5,858 nt of DNA from Bacteroidales bacterium (GTDB lineage Bacteria; Bacteroidota; Bacteroidia; Bacteroidales; B18-G4), in assembly GCA_023145125.1 (NCBI GenBank), contig JAGLEK010000390.1:1-5858 (forward strand), written 5' to 3'. Made by a program: the position numbers and the translations under genes. Shown piece by piece: positions 1 through 5,858 of the stretch. Below the pieces are notes generated by a model, which saw nothing but the letters and a program-made list of their open reading frames with translations, had not been told where the DNA came from and made no database searches. Position 1 is the first letter of the stretch. The number at the start of each line of letters is the position of its first letter.

Positions 1-147
1 CATGAGGAGCAATACGGGCCTCAGCCTTTTGCCACCCAGTTCCATCATGTAGGATATCGGCTCATATAATTCAGCCGGCTTGCCTGAATATTTTTCTTTC
101 TCCATGGAAAGGCTGAATTTCTCCAGAAGTTCTTCGTAGGTATACAT
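1..147 (-). CDS. Polyprenyl (isoprenoid) diphosphate synthase, N-terminal part
   Basis: This is the first 49 codons of a gene that runs off the left edge of the window. The translation begins MYTYEELLEKFS and contains GGKRLRP at residues 38-44, preceded by YEPISYMMELGG. This is the conserved first region of trans-isoprenyl diphosphate synthases (farnesyl, geranylgeranyl and longer-chain synthases), where the Lys and Arg residues bind the isopentenyl diphosphate. The family condenses isopentenyl diphosphate with allylic diphosphates in the cytosol to supply quinone side chains, carotenoids, hopanoids or undecaprenyl-type carriers. The two Asp-rich DDxxD motifs that bind magnesium and the allylic substrate lie outside the window, so chain length cannot be judged. 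The ATG lies 15 bases after the rmlA stop on the same strand, which suggests cotranscription. No Shine-Dalgarno sequence is seen. The family call is firm; the product length is unknown. Confidence 0.88.
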   Translation of the reverse strand, partial: MYTYEELLEKFSLSMEKEKYSGKPAELYEPISYMMELGGKRLRPVLLLM

Positions 148-162
148 CGTATCTTATGGTTT

Positions 163-1023
163 TTATTCTAAAATATTCAACAGGTATTGCCCATACCCAC
201 TCTTGAGCAGGGGCTCAGTGACAGCCCTCAATCCTTCCTTGTCGATGAAGCCCATATTATATGCTACTTCCTCTATACATCCGATCTTCAGTCCCTGTCT
301 TTCTTCAACAACCTGCACGAACTGTCCTGCCTGTAACAGGCTTGAAAAAGTACCGGTATCAAGCCAGGCAGTGCCCCTTCCCAGGATGCCTACTTTCAGC
401 TTCTTTTCTTTCAGGTAGTGCCTGTTCACATCGGTGATCTCATATTCTCCACGTGCGCTTGGTTGGATATTTTTTGCCACGTCAATAACGGAGTTATCGT
501 AAAAGTACAAGCCGGGAACAGCATAGTTTGACTTCGGTTCCTTTGGCTTTTCTTCGATTGATATTGCCATCTCATTCTCATCAAACTCAACAACGCCATA
601 GCGTTCAGGGTCTAACACATGATATGCAAATACCATACCTCCGTCGGGATCATTGTTCTTGTTCAGCAACGACGGGAGGCCGGCACCATAGAAAATGTTA
701 TCACCGAGGATCAGGGCTACCTTGTCGTTGCCAATGAATTCTTCCCCTATCACAAAAGCCTGTGCCAGCCCGTTTGGGATCTCCTGCTTAGCATAGCTGA
801 AGTTACAGCCAAGGCTTTTCCCATCTCCGAGTAAACGCTGAAAGCTGGCCTGGTCGTGGGGTGTTGAAATGATCAGGATGTCCCTGATACCGGCCATCAT
901 AAGGATAGACAGGGGATAATAGATCATAGGCTTGTCATATACCGGCATAAGCTGTTTGCTGATTGCAATGCTTATGGGATAGAGTCTTGTGCCGGATCCT
1001 CCGGCAAGAATGATTCCTTTCAT
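163..1023 (-). CDS. rmlA: Glucose-1-phosphate thymidylyltransferase (RmlA/RfbA)
   Basis: This 286-residue enzyme joins dTTP and glucose-1-phosphate to give dTDP-glucose and pyrophosphate, the first step towards dTDP-L-rhamnose and other dTDP-sugars of surface polysaccharides. It is a cytosolic protein of the usual family length. Visible motifs are the nucleotide-binding GGSGTRLYP at residues 8-16, SKQLMPVYDKPM at 22-33, GLAQAF at 85-90, GDN at 107-109 (a metal-binding Asp), EEKP at 157-160, RGEYEITDVN from 191, and GRGTAWLDTGT at 215-225 with the second metal-binding Asp at 222. An upstream in-frame start would add 28 residues and overlap the exporter gene; it is rejected because the family begins with MKGIILAGG, as here. 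No rmlB, rmlC or rmlD lies in the window, so the dTDP-sugar made cannot be named. The gene follows the exporter after a 67-base gap and precedes the polyprenyl synthase by 15 bases. Confidence 0.96.
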   Translation of the reverse strand: MKGIILAGGSGTRLYPISIAISKQLMPVYDKPMIYYPLSILMMAGIRDILIISTPHDQASFQRLLGDGKSLGCNFSYAKQEIPNGLAQAFVIGEEFIGNDKVALILGDNIFYGAGLPSLLNKNNDPDGGMVFAYHVLDPERYGVVEFDENEMAISIEEKPKEPKSNYAVPGLYFYDNSVIDVAKNIQPSARGEYEITDVNRHYLKEKKLKVGILGRGTAWLDTGTFSSLLQAGQFVQVVEERQGLKIGCIEEVAYNMGFIDKEGLRAVTEPLLKSGYGQYLLNILE

Positions 1024-1043
1024 CAGTATAGTATTGTTAAATG

Positions 1044-1061
1044 TCTCGCGAGATAAAGATA
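1044..1061 (-). promoter_or_regulatory. Possible rmlA promoter box with adjoining palindrome
   Basis: In the gap between the exporter and rmlA, the minus strand reads TATCTTTA (1061-1054), seven of eight positions of the Bacteroidota -7 box TAnnTTTG. It is immediately followed by the perfect 10-base palindrome TCTCGCGAGA (1053-1044), which ends 20 bases before the rmlA ATG. If the box is used, transcription would start within the palindrome, an operator-like position. No good -33 TTG element is seen at the right spacing; a T-rich run lies there instead. The palindrome itself is certain; its role is inference. Confidence 0.35.
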
Positions 1062-1076
1062 CGGAATTAAGCCAAT

Positions 1077-1085
1077 AAAAAAAAA
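1077..1085 (-). repeat. Nine-base homopolymer (T run on the minus strand)
   Basis: Nine A residues on the plus strand (nine T on the coding strand) begin 5 bases after the exporter stop codon. I find no convincing GC-rich stem before the T run, so it is not called a terminator. It could be the T-rich upstream part of a promoter for rmlA, or simply a slippage-prone tract. Confidence 0.5.
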
Positions 1086-1090
1086 GCAGC

Positions 1091-3520
1091 TTATGAGGCA
1101 GACCCACGCCCGCCGAGATCCTCTATTTCCAGCTCATCAAGATCGATATCTTCTTCTTCATCAAAGATCTCGAGAAGGGGCTCTTTAAAGCTCTTTGTAG
1201 TAATGTACTTGTCGAGGCTCAGAAGAAGCGACGGCAGGAGGAATAAATTCGACATGAGTGCTATCAGGAGTGTAAAGGAGATCAGGTAGCCGAGGGCTTC
1301 TGTCCCGCCAAATGAGGATAATATGAAAATGCCAAAACCAAAAAACAAGACCACCGACGAGTAGATCATGCTGTAACCGGTTTCGCTGAGTGCAGCAATC
1401 ACAGAAGGCTTAATATTCCAGTCATTCAGCTTAAGCTGCAAGCGGTATCGCGACAGGAAGTGGATGGCATTGTCAACAGAGATCCCGAGGGCGATGCTGA
1501 ATATCAGGATGGTTGATGGTTTGATAGGAATGCCTAAATATCCCATCAAGGCAGCAGTCATGAGCTGGGGCAGGAGGTTCGGGATCAGGGAGATGATGAT
1601 CATCCTGGCAGAAGTAAAAAGCAGGGCCATCAGGAGGGAGATGACTGCCAATGCCAGCAATAAGCTGGTTAGCAGGTTCTTTACCAGGTAGCTGCTGCCC
1701 TCAAGGAATACCACGCTGGTTCCGGTGAGTATCACGTCATAATCATCTGGGGGGAAGATCTTGTTAATTTCAGGCCTAAGCCTTTCGGTGATCATCTTGA
1801 TCTCCTTTGTGCCAATGTTGGCCATCTGTATGCTTACCCTTGTGATCCTGTTGGTGCTGTCGATAAATGAATGGAAAGGATTGTTCCCGGTGCTGTCCAC
1901 GCTGCTTGTATACTGGTTCAATTCGCCAAGTTGCACAGGTGGAGGGAGCACATAGTATTTTGGTTGCCCTCCCTTATGGGCCTGGTACAGGAAACTGATG
2001 CCATCGACCACGGAAAGTGGCCGAGATAAGTATTTAGAGAACACCGAATCCTTATGGATCAGCCTTTGCAGCCGCCTGATCTTGTACAGCGTTTTCCCCT
2101 TGTCTGCAAATACGCCATTCTCAGTTTTTGAATCGATGGAGATCTCCAGGGGCATCACCCCCTTGAAATGCTCCTCAAAGAACATAAGGTCTTTATACAG
2201 TTTGTCCTTCTTTGAGATATCGTCAACAATATTGCCTGTGGTCTGCAACCTGGTAACGCCATAAACGCCTGCGATTACCATTATGATTGCACAGATATAT
2301 ATGATCTTCCTCCTGGTTTGGACGATGCTTACCACTTTTATAATGATCCTTGCCACCAGCGACTTTTCCATGTGCTTGGTATGCCTTGTATTTGGAGGGG
2401 GGAGATAGCTGAAAAAGATCGGTATGAGGAACAGGGAAAGGATATAGGCAAACATGATATTGATGGATGCGATCACCCCGAATTCAGTCAATATCTGGTT
2501 TCCGGTAACAATGAATGCGGCGAAGCCAACCGCGGTAGTGGTATTGGTTAGCAGGTTGGCATTTCCGATACGTGTGACCACCCTCGATAGTGCCTTTACC
2601 TTGTTCCCGTGCAGCAAATATTCGTTATGGTATTTGTTGAGCAGGAAAATGCAATTCTCCACAACGATCACTACCAGCAGGGGGGGAAGAATGCCGGTAA
2701 GGATGGTGATCTTGTATTGGAAGATTGAGATGGTACCCATCACCCAGACCACTGTGATGGCTACAATGAGCATGGTAAAGAATACAGCTTTCCCCGATCT
2801 GAAGAACAGCATCAGTATGGCCGAGGCAATGACCAGGGCCATGATGATGAAGAAATACAATTCATTCTGCACCATCTTGGTAGTGATCGTACGGATGAAA
2901 GGCAGCCCTGAATAATGCATCTCCTGTTCATATTTCTCGCCGAAATCATCGATCAGGTTTTTAATGTCATCGATCAGCTGTACCCTGCTCTTGGTATTAA
3001 GCTTTTCCTTGTCGAGGGTCACCATGATCAAGGTAACATGACTTTCTTTATTGTACAGCAGCCCATCGTAAAAAGGCAGGGAATATATCACATCCCTCAG
3101 GCTGTCGAGTTCTTCCTGATGCTCCGGTTTTTCCTGTATGAGTGGAAGGAAGTCGAGAAGGCCGGTGCTGTCGTTCTTCACCAGGTTATATATCTTTCCG
3201 ATGGAAAGAACTTCCTGTACTCCATCGATCTGGCAGATCTCCCAGGAGAGCTCTGACCAATCGTTAAATTCCTGAAGATCGTAGATCCGTTTATCCTGCA
3301 GGCCCACGAACATCACACTCCCATCCTGGCCAAACAGGTTTTTGAATTCTTCGTAGGCAATACTGGTAGTATCAGATTCAGGAAGCATGCGCATCATCTC
3401 ATACGACATCTTGACCTTAGTGGCCTGCCATCCCATGAATATGGTTATCAAAAGTATTACGATCAGGTTTGTTAGCCTGTTACGTAAAATCAACCTCACC
3501 AGATAATTCCACATGCGCAT
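1091..3520 (-). CDS. RND-superfamily exporter, MMPL-type inner-membrane transporter
   Basis: This is an 809-residue inner-membrane protein with the duplicated RND layout: one helix (about 18-36), a periplasmic domain of about 185 residues, five helices (about 222-370), then a second copy with a helix (about 405-422), a domain of about 190 residues and five helices (about 614-770). The short periplasmic domains fit the MMPL/COG1033 predicted exporters, including hopanoid and lipid exporters, rather than the larger drug pumps. The helix-10 motif GISVDNAIHFLSRYR has Asp683, the expected proton-relay position; the matching helix-4 site is VVENCIFLLNKYH with Glu288. A strongly acidic cytosolic tail (EIFDEEEDIDLDELEIEDL) follows residue 784. 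The ATG at 3520 is preceded by GAGGG at 4 bases; the ATG at 3514 (MWNYL) is an equally plausible start. A GTG at 3547 is less likely. The gene heads the minus-strand group with rmlA and the polyprenyl synthase, which suggests a lipid or glycolipid cargo; the cargo itself is unknown. Confidence 0.92.
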   Translation of the reverse strand: MRMWNYLVRLILRNRLTNLIVILLITIFMGWQATKVKMSYEMMRMLPESDTTSIAYEEFKNLFGQDGSVMFVGLQDKRIYDLQEFNDWSELSWEICQIDGVQEVLSIGKIYNLVKNDSTGLLDFLPLIQEKPEHQEELDSLRDVIYSLPFYDGLLYNKESHVTLIMVTLDKEKLNTKSRVQLIDDIKNLIDDFGEKYEQEMHYSGLPFIRTITTKMVQNELYFFIIMALVIASAILMLFFRSGKAVFFTMLIVAITVVWVMGTISIFQYKITILTGILPPLLVVIVVENCIFLLNKYHNEYLLHGNKVKALSRVVTRIGNANLLTNTTTAVGFAAFIVTGNQILTEFGVIASINIMFAYILSLFLIPIFFSYLPPPNTRHTKHMEKSLVARIIIKVVSIVQTRRKIIYICAIIMVIAGVYGVTRLQTTGNIVDDISKKDKLYKDLMFFEEHFKGVMPLEISIDSKTENGVFADKGKTLYKIRRLQRLIHKDSVFSKYLSRPLSVVDGISFLYQAHKGGQPKYYVLPPPVQLGELNQYTSSVDSTGNNPFHSFIDSTNRITRVSIQMANIGTKEIKMITERLRPEINKIFPPDDYDVILTGTSVVFLEGSSYLVKNLLTSLLLALAVISLLMALLFTSARMIIISLIPNLLPQLMTAALMGYLGIPIKPSTILIFSIALGISVDNAIHFLSRYRLQLKLNDWNIKPSVIAALSETGYSMIYSSVVLFFGFGIFILSSFGGTEALGYLISFTLLIALMSNLFLLPSLLLSLDKYITTKSFKEPLLEIFDEEEDIDLDELEIEDLGGRGSAS

Positions 3521-3691
3521 AATTCCCTCGGTTCGAAACGTACACACGAAATTACGTTAAATTTTGCTTACACATTCATTTTGGCAAGGATTTGGTATCT
3601 GATTCCATGCTTTTATGGCGAATAATAACGCTTTTACTGTGGGTTATTTCTCCATAACAAGCATTATCTTTGTAAAACAGTAATACTTACC
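3521..3691. other. Divergent intergenic region
   Basis: These 171 bases separate the two diverging gene groups and must hold both promoters. The rightward promoter is annotated separately. For the leftward exporter only weak TAnnTTTG-like boxes are seen: TAATTTCG (3554-3547) and TACGTTTC (3542-3535), each with one mismatch and no well-placed -33 element. There are two short dyads with 6-base loops, CCAT/ATGG (3605-3618) and GTTAT/ATAAC (3643-3658); the second lies just upstream of the rightward promoter box. No small gene or RNA is recognised. Confidence 0.7.
3665..3672 (+). promoter_or_regulatory. Bacteroidota-type -7 promoter box
   Basis: TATCTTTG matches the TAnnTTTG consensus of the Bacteroidota primary sigma factor exactly. 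It lies 19 bases before the ATG of the secreted protein gene, so the leader would be only about 16 bases, with no Shine-Dalgarno sequence in it. The -33 element is poor: no TTG lies at the expected distance. This box should drive the secreted protein, the dehydrogenase and the gene after it. Confidence 0.6.
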
Positions 3692-4843
3692 ATGATGAAG
3701 AGATATATACTGCTTCTCGTAATAGCCTTTCCTTTATTGCTTAATGCGCAGTCACCCAAAAAGCTCATTAACAAGGGTGAATACGACAAGGCGATAGAAG
3801 TTTGTGTCGACAAGCTTGCCGATGGGAAGGGCAATAAGGATGAGCTGTACGCTTCACTTAAGCATGCATATGAAACGGCTAATGAGAATGACCTGAATAC
3901 ACTGTTGGAGCTGAAGGCTACGGGCAGTCCTGCGATCTGGTTTGATGTGTTCGTGGCATATGCAAAATTACAAAACCGATATATGCTCCTTTCCCGCATT
4001 AGTGAGCAGCTTCGGCGTGATATGGTAAACATCCGTCCTGTTGATTATAGTGAAGACATGGAGGCAGCCCGTAATAATGCCGTCGCCTACCTTTATGCAC
4101 ATTCCATCAGCCTCCTGAAAACCAATAAGAAAGCAGATGCAGGACAGGCTTATGCCGAATTGCTGATAATCACTAAACTGCGCAGTGAATACATGGATGT
4201 GGAGAAGCTGCTGCGGCAATCGATCGGCAGCAGTGCAACACTGGCCAGGCTTGAGATCAACAACCTCAGCAATGCGGCCCTGCCACCGGATTTTATTGCT
4301 GAAATGGAGAACTTCGCCTTAACAAATATGGAGAAGCAATACCTGGATTACGTGGTGAAGGCCGAGCCCGGACAGCATTATTCATTGATCCTTGCCGTCG
4401 ATATCACCACTGTGAATGTTACACCGGGAACTGTTAATGAGAAGGAGTATACAGCCTCTCATAAAAACCCCGGCAGTTTTGCAGATTCGTATGAGGATAA
4501 ATCCAAACTGGAAGAGGACAAGAAACATCCTGATTTCAACAAATGCAAGATCAAGGAGATCTACCAGATTAAGACTGCCGTGATCAAATGCAAGCTTAAG
4601 TATATCGATCAACAGTCGGGCAAGGTTTTGTTTATTGTGCCGGTAACTGCCCGGTCGGTATTTGAGAATAAAACTGCCACCGCCACCGGCGACATGTTTG
4701 CCTGCCCGCCCGAGGTACATGATATCCTGGAGAATCCTAAAAAGAAATTCCCCCAAAATGCTGAAATGATCTACCGGGCCGGGAAGGAATTAAAATCCCT
4801 GCTGAAAGGGATCATCTGGGATGAAGATTTTATCAATGACTGA
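3692..4843 (+). CDS. Secreted protein of unknown function, helical repeat-like N-terminal half
   Basis: I do not recognise this 383-residue protein as a named family. It starts with a clear signal peptide (MMKRYILLLVIAFPLLLNAQ), probably cleaved near residues 18-20. There is no lipobox cysteine, so it should be a soluble periplasmic or exported protein. Residues 22-220 are helical, and KLINKGEYDKAIEVCVDKL (24-42) resembles a TPR helix pair; the remaining repeats are not regular enough to count. Residues 228-335 look beta-rich, and KLKYIDQQSGKVLF (301-314) resembles the strand-turn-strand seen in CsgG/LpoB-like periplasmic domains; this is a weak analogy. Between them, about 255-285 is charged and probably flexible. 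Cysteines are at 38, 285, 300 and 338. Two adjacent ATG codons open the gene, so the start is uncertain by one residue. The stop lies two bases before the dehydrogenase ATG. Confidence 0.85.
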   Translation: MMKRYILLLVIAFPLLLNAQSPKKLINKGEYDKAIEVCVDKLADGKGNKDELYASLKHAYETANENDLNTLLELKATGSPAIWFDVFVAYAKLQNRYMLLSRISEQLRRDMVNIRPVDYSEDMEAARNNAVAYLYAHSISLLKTNKKADAGQAYAELLIITKLRSEYMDVEKLLRQSIGSSATLARLEINNLSNAALPPDFIAEMENFALTNMEKQYLDYVVKAEPGQHYSLILAVDITTVNVTPGTVNEKEYTASHKNPGSFADSYEDKSKLEEDKKHPDFNKCKIKEIYQIKTAVIKCKLKYIDQQSGKVLFIVPVTARSVFENKTATATGDMFACPPEVHDILENPKKKFPQNAEMIYRAGKELKSLLKGIIWDEDFIND

Positions 4844-4845
4844 TA

Positions 4846-5814
4846 ATGCAAAACAAAACGTTTAATAATAAAGTCATCTTGCTTGACACCAATCACCCGG
4901 CGCTGGAGCAAGGCTTTACAGAAGCCGGTTTTAGCTGTGATTACTTCGATGATCTTAGCAGGGATCGTTTGAAGCATATCATTGCTAATTACTCCGGGAT
5001 TATTGTCAGGAGCCGCTTTCATCTTGACAGGGAATTATTATCGCTTGCAAAAAACCTTGCATTTATCGGCAGGGTAGGGGCAGGCATGGAAGGTATCGAC
5101 ATTGATTATGCGGAGTCAGTGGGGATCCGTTGCTATAATGCCCCGGAGGGAAACAGAAATGCTGTTGGGGAACATGCAACAGGGATGCTACTGGTCCTGA
5201 TGAACAGGATGCTTATAGCAGATGCAGAGGTAAGAAAAGGGGTCTGGAAAAGGGAAGAAAACCGTGGTGTTGAATTGGAAGGAAAAGTTGTTGGCATTAT
5301 CGGATATGGCAATACGGGCAGTGCGTTTGCGAAAAAACTGGCCGGTTTCGACTGCAGGATCCTGGCTTATGATAAGTACAAGGAGGGGTTCTCAGACAAG
5401 CATGTCACTGAGGCCGGCATGGAGGAGATCTTTGAGGAAGCCGATATTCTTAGCCTCCATGTTCCCTTAACCGAGGAAACGCTATACCTGGTTGACGATA
5501 AGTATATTGAGAACTTCCGTAAGGACATCCTGCTGATCAATACTTCCCGGGGTAAGGTTGTTAAGACTTCAGACCTCGTCGATGCATTGCATTCAGGAAA
5601 AGTCTTTGGCGCTGCCCTAGATGTGTTGGAGTACGAGAGCCTGTCTTTTGAAAGCCTTCAGGATGATGAATTTCCGGCACCCTACAAATATCTTATCGCC
5701 TCTGATAGAGTTATCCTGTCACCTCATGTTGCAGGCTGGACACATGAGTCGAAGCTGAAACTGGCGGAAGTTATTGTTGCGAAGGTCCTGGCGGAATTCA
5801 AACCACCGGCTTAA
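4846..5814 (+). CDS. D-isomer-specific 2-hydroxyacid dehydrogenase, phosphoglycerate dehydrogenase-like
   Basis: This 322-residue cytosolic NAD-dependent enzyme interconverts a D-2-hydroxyacid and its 2-oxoacid. The split substrate domain shows IIVRSRFH (52-59), GRVGAGMEGIDI (75-86) and NAPEGNRNAVGEHA (98-111), close to the NAPxGNxxSVAEH pattern of phosphoglycerate dehydrogenases. The Rossmann motif is GYGNTG (153-158), with the NAD-selecting Asp176 in AYDKY. The catalytic triad is complete: Arg235 in NTSRG, Glu264 in DVLEYE and His294 in SPHVAGWT. The Glu-to-His stretch is 30 residues, against 23 in E. coli SerA as I recall it, so a loop is enlarged. There is no C-terminal ACT domain, hence no SerA-type serine feedback site. 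No serC or serB is nearby, so a serine-pathway role is possible but not shown; glyoxylate or hydroxypyruvate reduction are alternatives. The start follows the previous stop by two bases (TGATAATG), suggesting translational coupling. Confidence 0.93.
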   Translation: MQNKTFNNKVILLDTNHPALEQGFTEAGFSCDYFDDLSRDRLKHIIANYSGIIVRSRFHLDRELLSLAKNLAFIGRVGAGMEGIDIDYAESVGIRCYNAPEGNRNAVGEHATGMLLVLMNRMLIADAEVRKGVWKREENRGVELEGKVVGIIGYGNTGSAFAKKLAGFDCRILAYDKYKEGFSDKHVTEAGMEEIFEEADILSLHVPLTEETLYLVDDKYIENFRKDILLINTSRGKVVKTSDLVDALHSGKVFGAALDVLEYESLSFESLQDDEFPAPYKYLIASDRVILSPHVAGWTHESKLKLAEVIVAKVLAEFKPPA

Positions 5815-5858
5815 TGCAAAACTGCAGGCAAAACCCTCTATCTGTGGTGGAGAAAATT
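5814..5858 (+). CDS. Possible start of a further gene, cut by the window end
   Basis: An ATG overlaps the dehydrogenase stop codon (TAATG) and opens a frame without a stop for the 15 codons left: MQNCRQNPLSVVEKI. The overlapping start, same strand and tight spacing of the preceding pair support a real gene that is translationally coupled. The fragment is too short for a family call. A GTG at 5844 or 5847 could be the true start instead. Confidence 0.45.
   Translation, partial: MQNCRQNPLSVVEKI

Noticed and set aside
1077..1100. Intrinsic terminator after the exporter
   Set aside because: The T run is present, but I find no GC-rich stem preceding it on the coding strand.
1024..1107. 28-residue N-terminal extension of rmlA
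   Set aside because: It would overlap the exporter gene end, carries no family motif, and RmlA proteins start directly with the MKGIILAGG-type segment at 1023.
2454..3256. Two abutting plus-strand frames (153 and 113 codons) opposite the exporter gene
   Set aside because: They are antisense to well-supported transporter coding sequence, show no recognisable domain, and reflect the complement of membrane-helix codons.
3521..3547. GTG start adding nine residues to the exporter
   Set aside because: Two ATG codons at 3520 and 3514 lie after a GAGGG and give the usual short lead before the first helix; the GTG has no support.
3664..4756. Minus-strand frames opposite the secreted protein gene
   Set aside because: They cover the signal peptide and body of a gene with its own exact promoter box; no motifs or starts support them.
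5822..5834. Short repeat (GCAAAAC twice) and CTGCAG palindrome at the right edge
   Set aside because: Both are too short to mean more than chance and lie within a probable coding frame.

Overview
The window looks like chromosomal DNA from a member of the Bacteroidota. Three things point that way: an exact TAnnTTTG promoter box (TATCTTTG) upstream of the first plus-strand gene, start codons mostly without a Shine-Dalgarno sequence, and the general character of the proteins. This assignment is inference; there is no rRNA or marker gene here. Coding density is high, and I see no mobile element, tRNA, rRNA or CRISPR array.

Layout. Two gene groups diverge from a 171-base intergenic region (3521-3691). 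Leftwards (minus strand), in transcription order: an RND/MMPL-type inner-membrane exporter (3520-1091), glucose-1-phosphate thymidylyltransferase rmlA (1023-163), and the first 49 codons of a polyprenyl (isoprenoid) diphosphate synthase (147 to beyond base 1). Rightwards (plus strand): a secreted protein of unknown function (3692-4843), a D-2-hydroxyacid dehydrogenase resembling phosphoglycerate dehydrogenase (4846-5814), and probably the start of a third gene that overlaps the dehydrogenase stop codon (5814 to beyond the end).

How the genes may work together. The minus-strand group joins a lipid-type exporter, a nucleotide-sugar enzyme and an isoprenoid chain-making enzyme. All three fit envelope or glycolipid biogenesis: an activated sugar, a polyprenyl lipid, and a pump of the class that moves hydrophobic molecules out of the inner membrane. 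Each single function is well supported; the shared pathway is inference. The 67-base gap before rmlA contains a perfect 10-base palindrome abutting a promoter-like TATCTTTA, so rmlA and the synthase may also be transcribed separately. In the plus-strand group the secreted protein and the dehydrogenase are two bases apart and should be co-translated, but no common function is evident.

Most of the window is ordinary housekeeping or envelope content. The least understood item is the secreted 383-residue protein. The items most worth a second look are that protein, the exporter-rmlA-polyprenyl synthase association, the asymmetric acidic residues of the exporter, and the palindrome/promoter arrangement.
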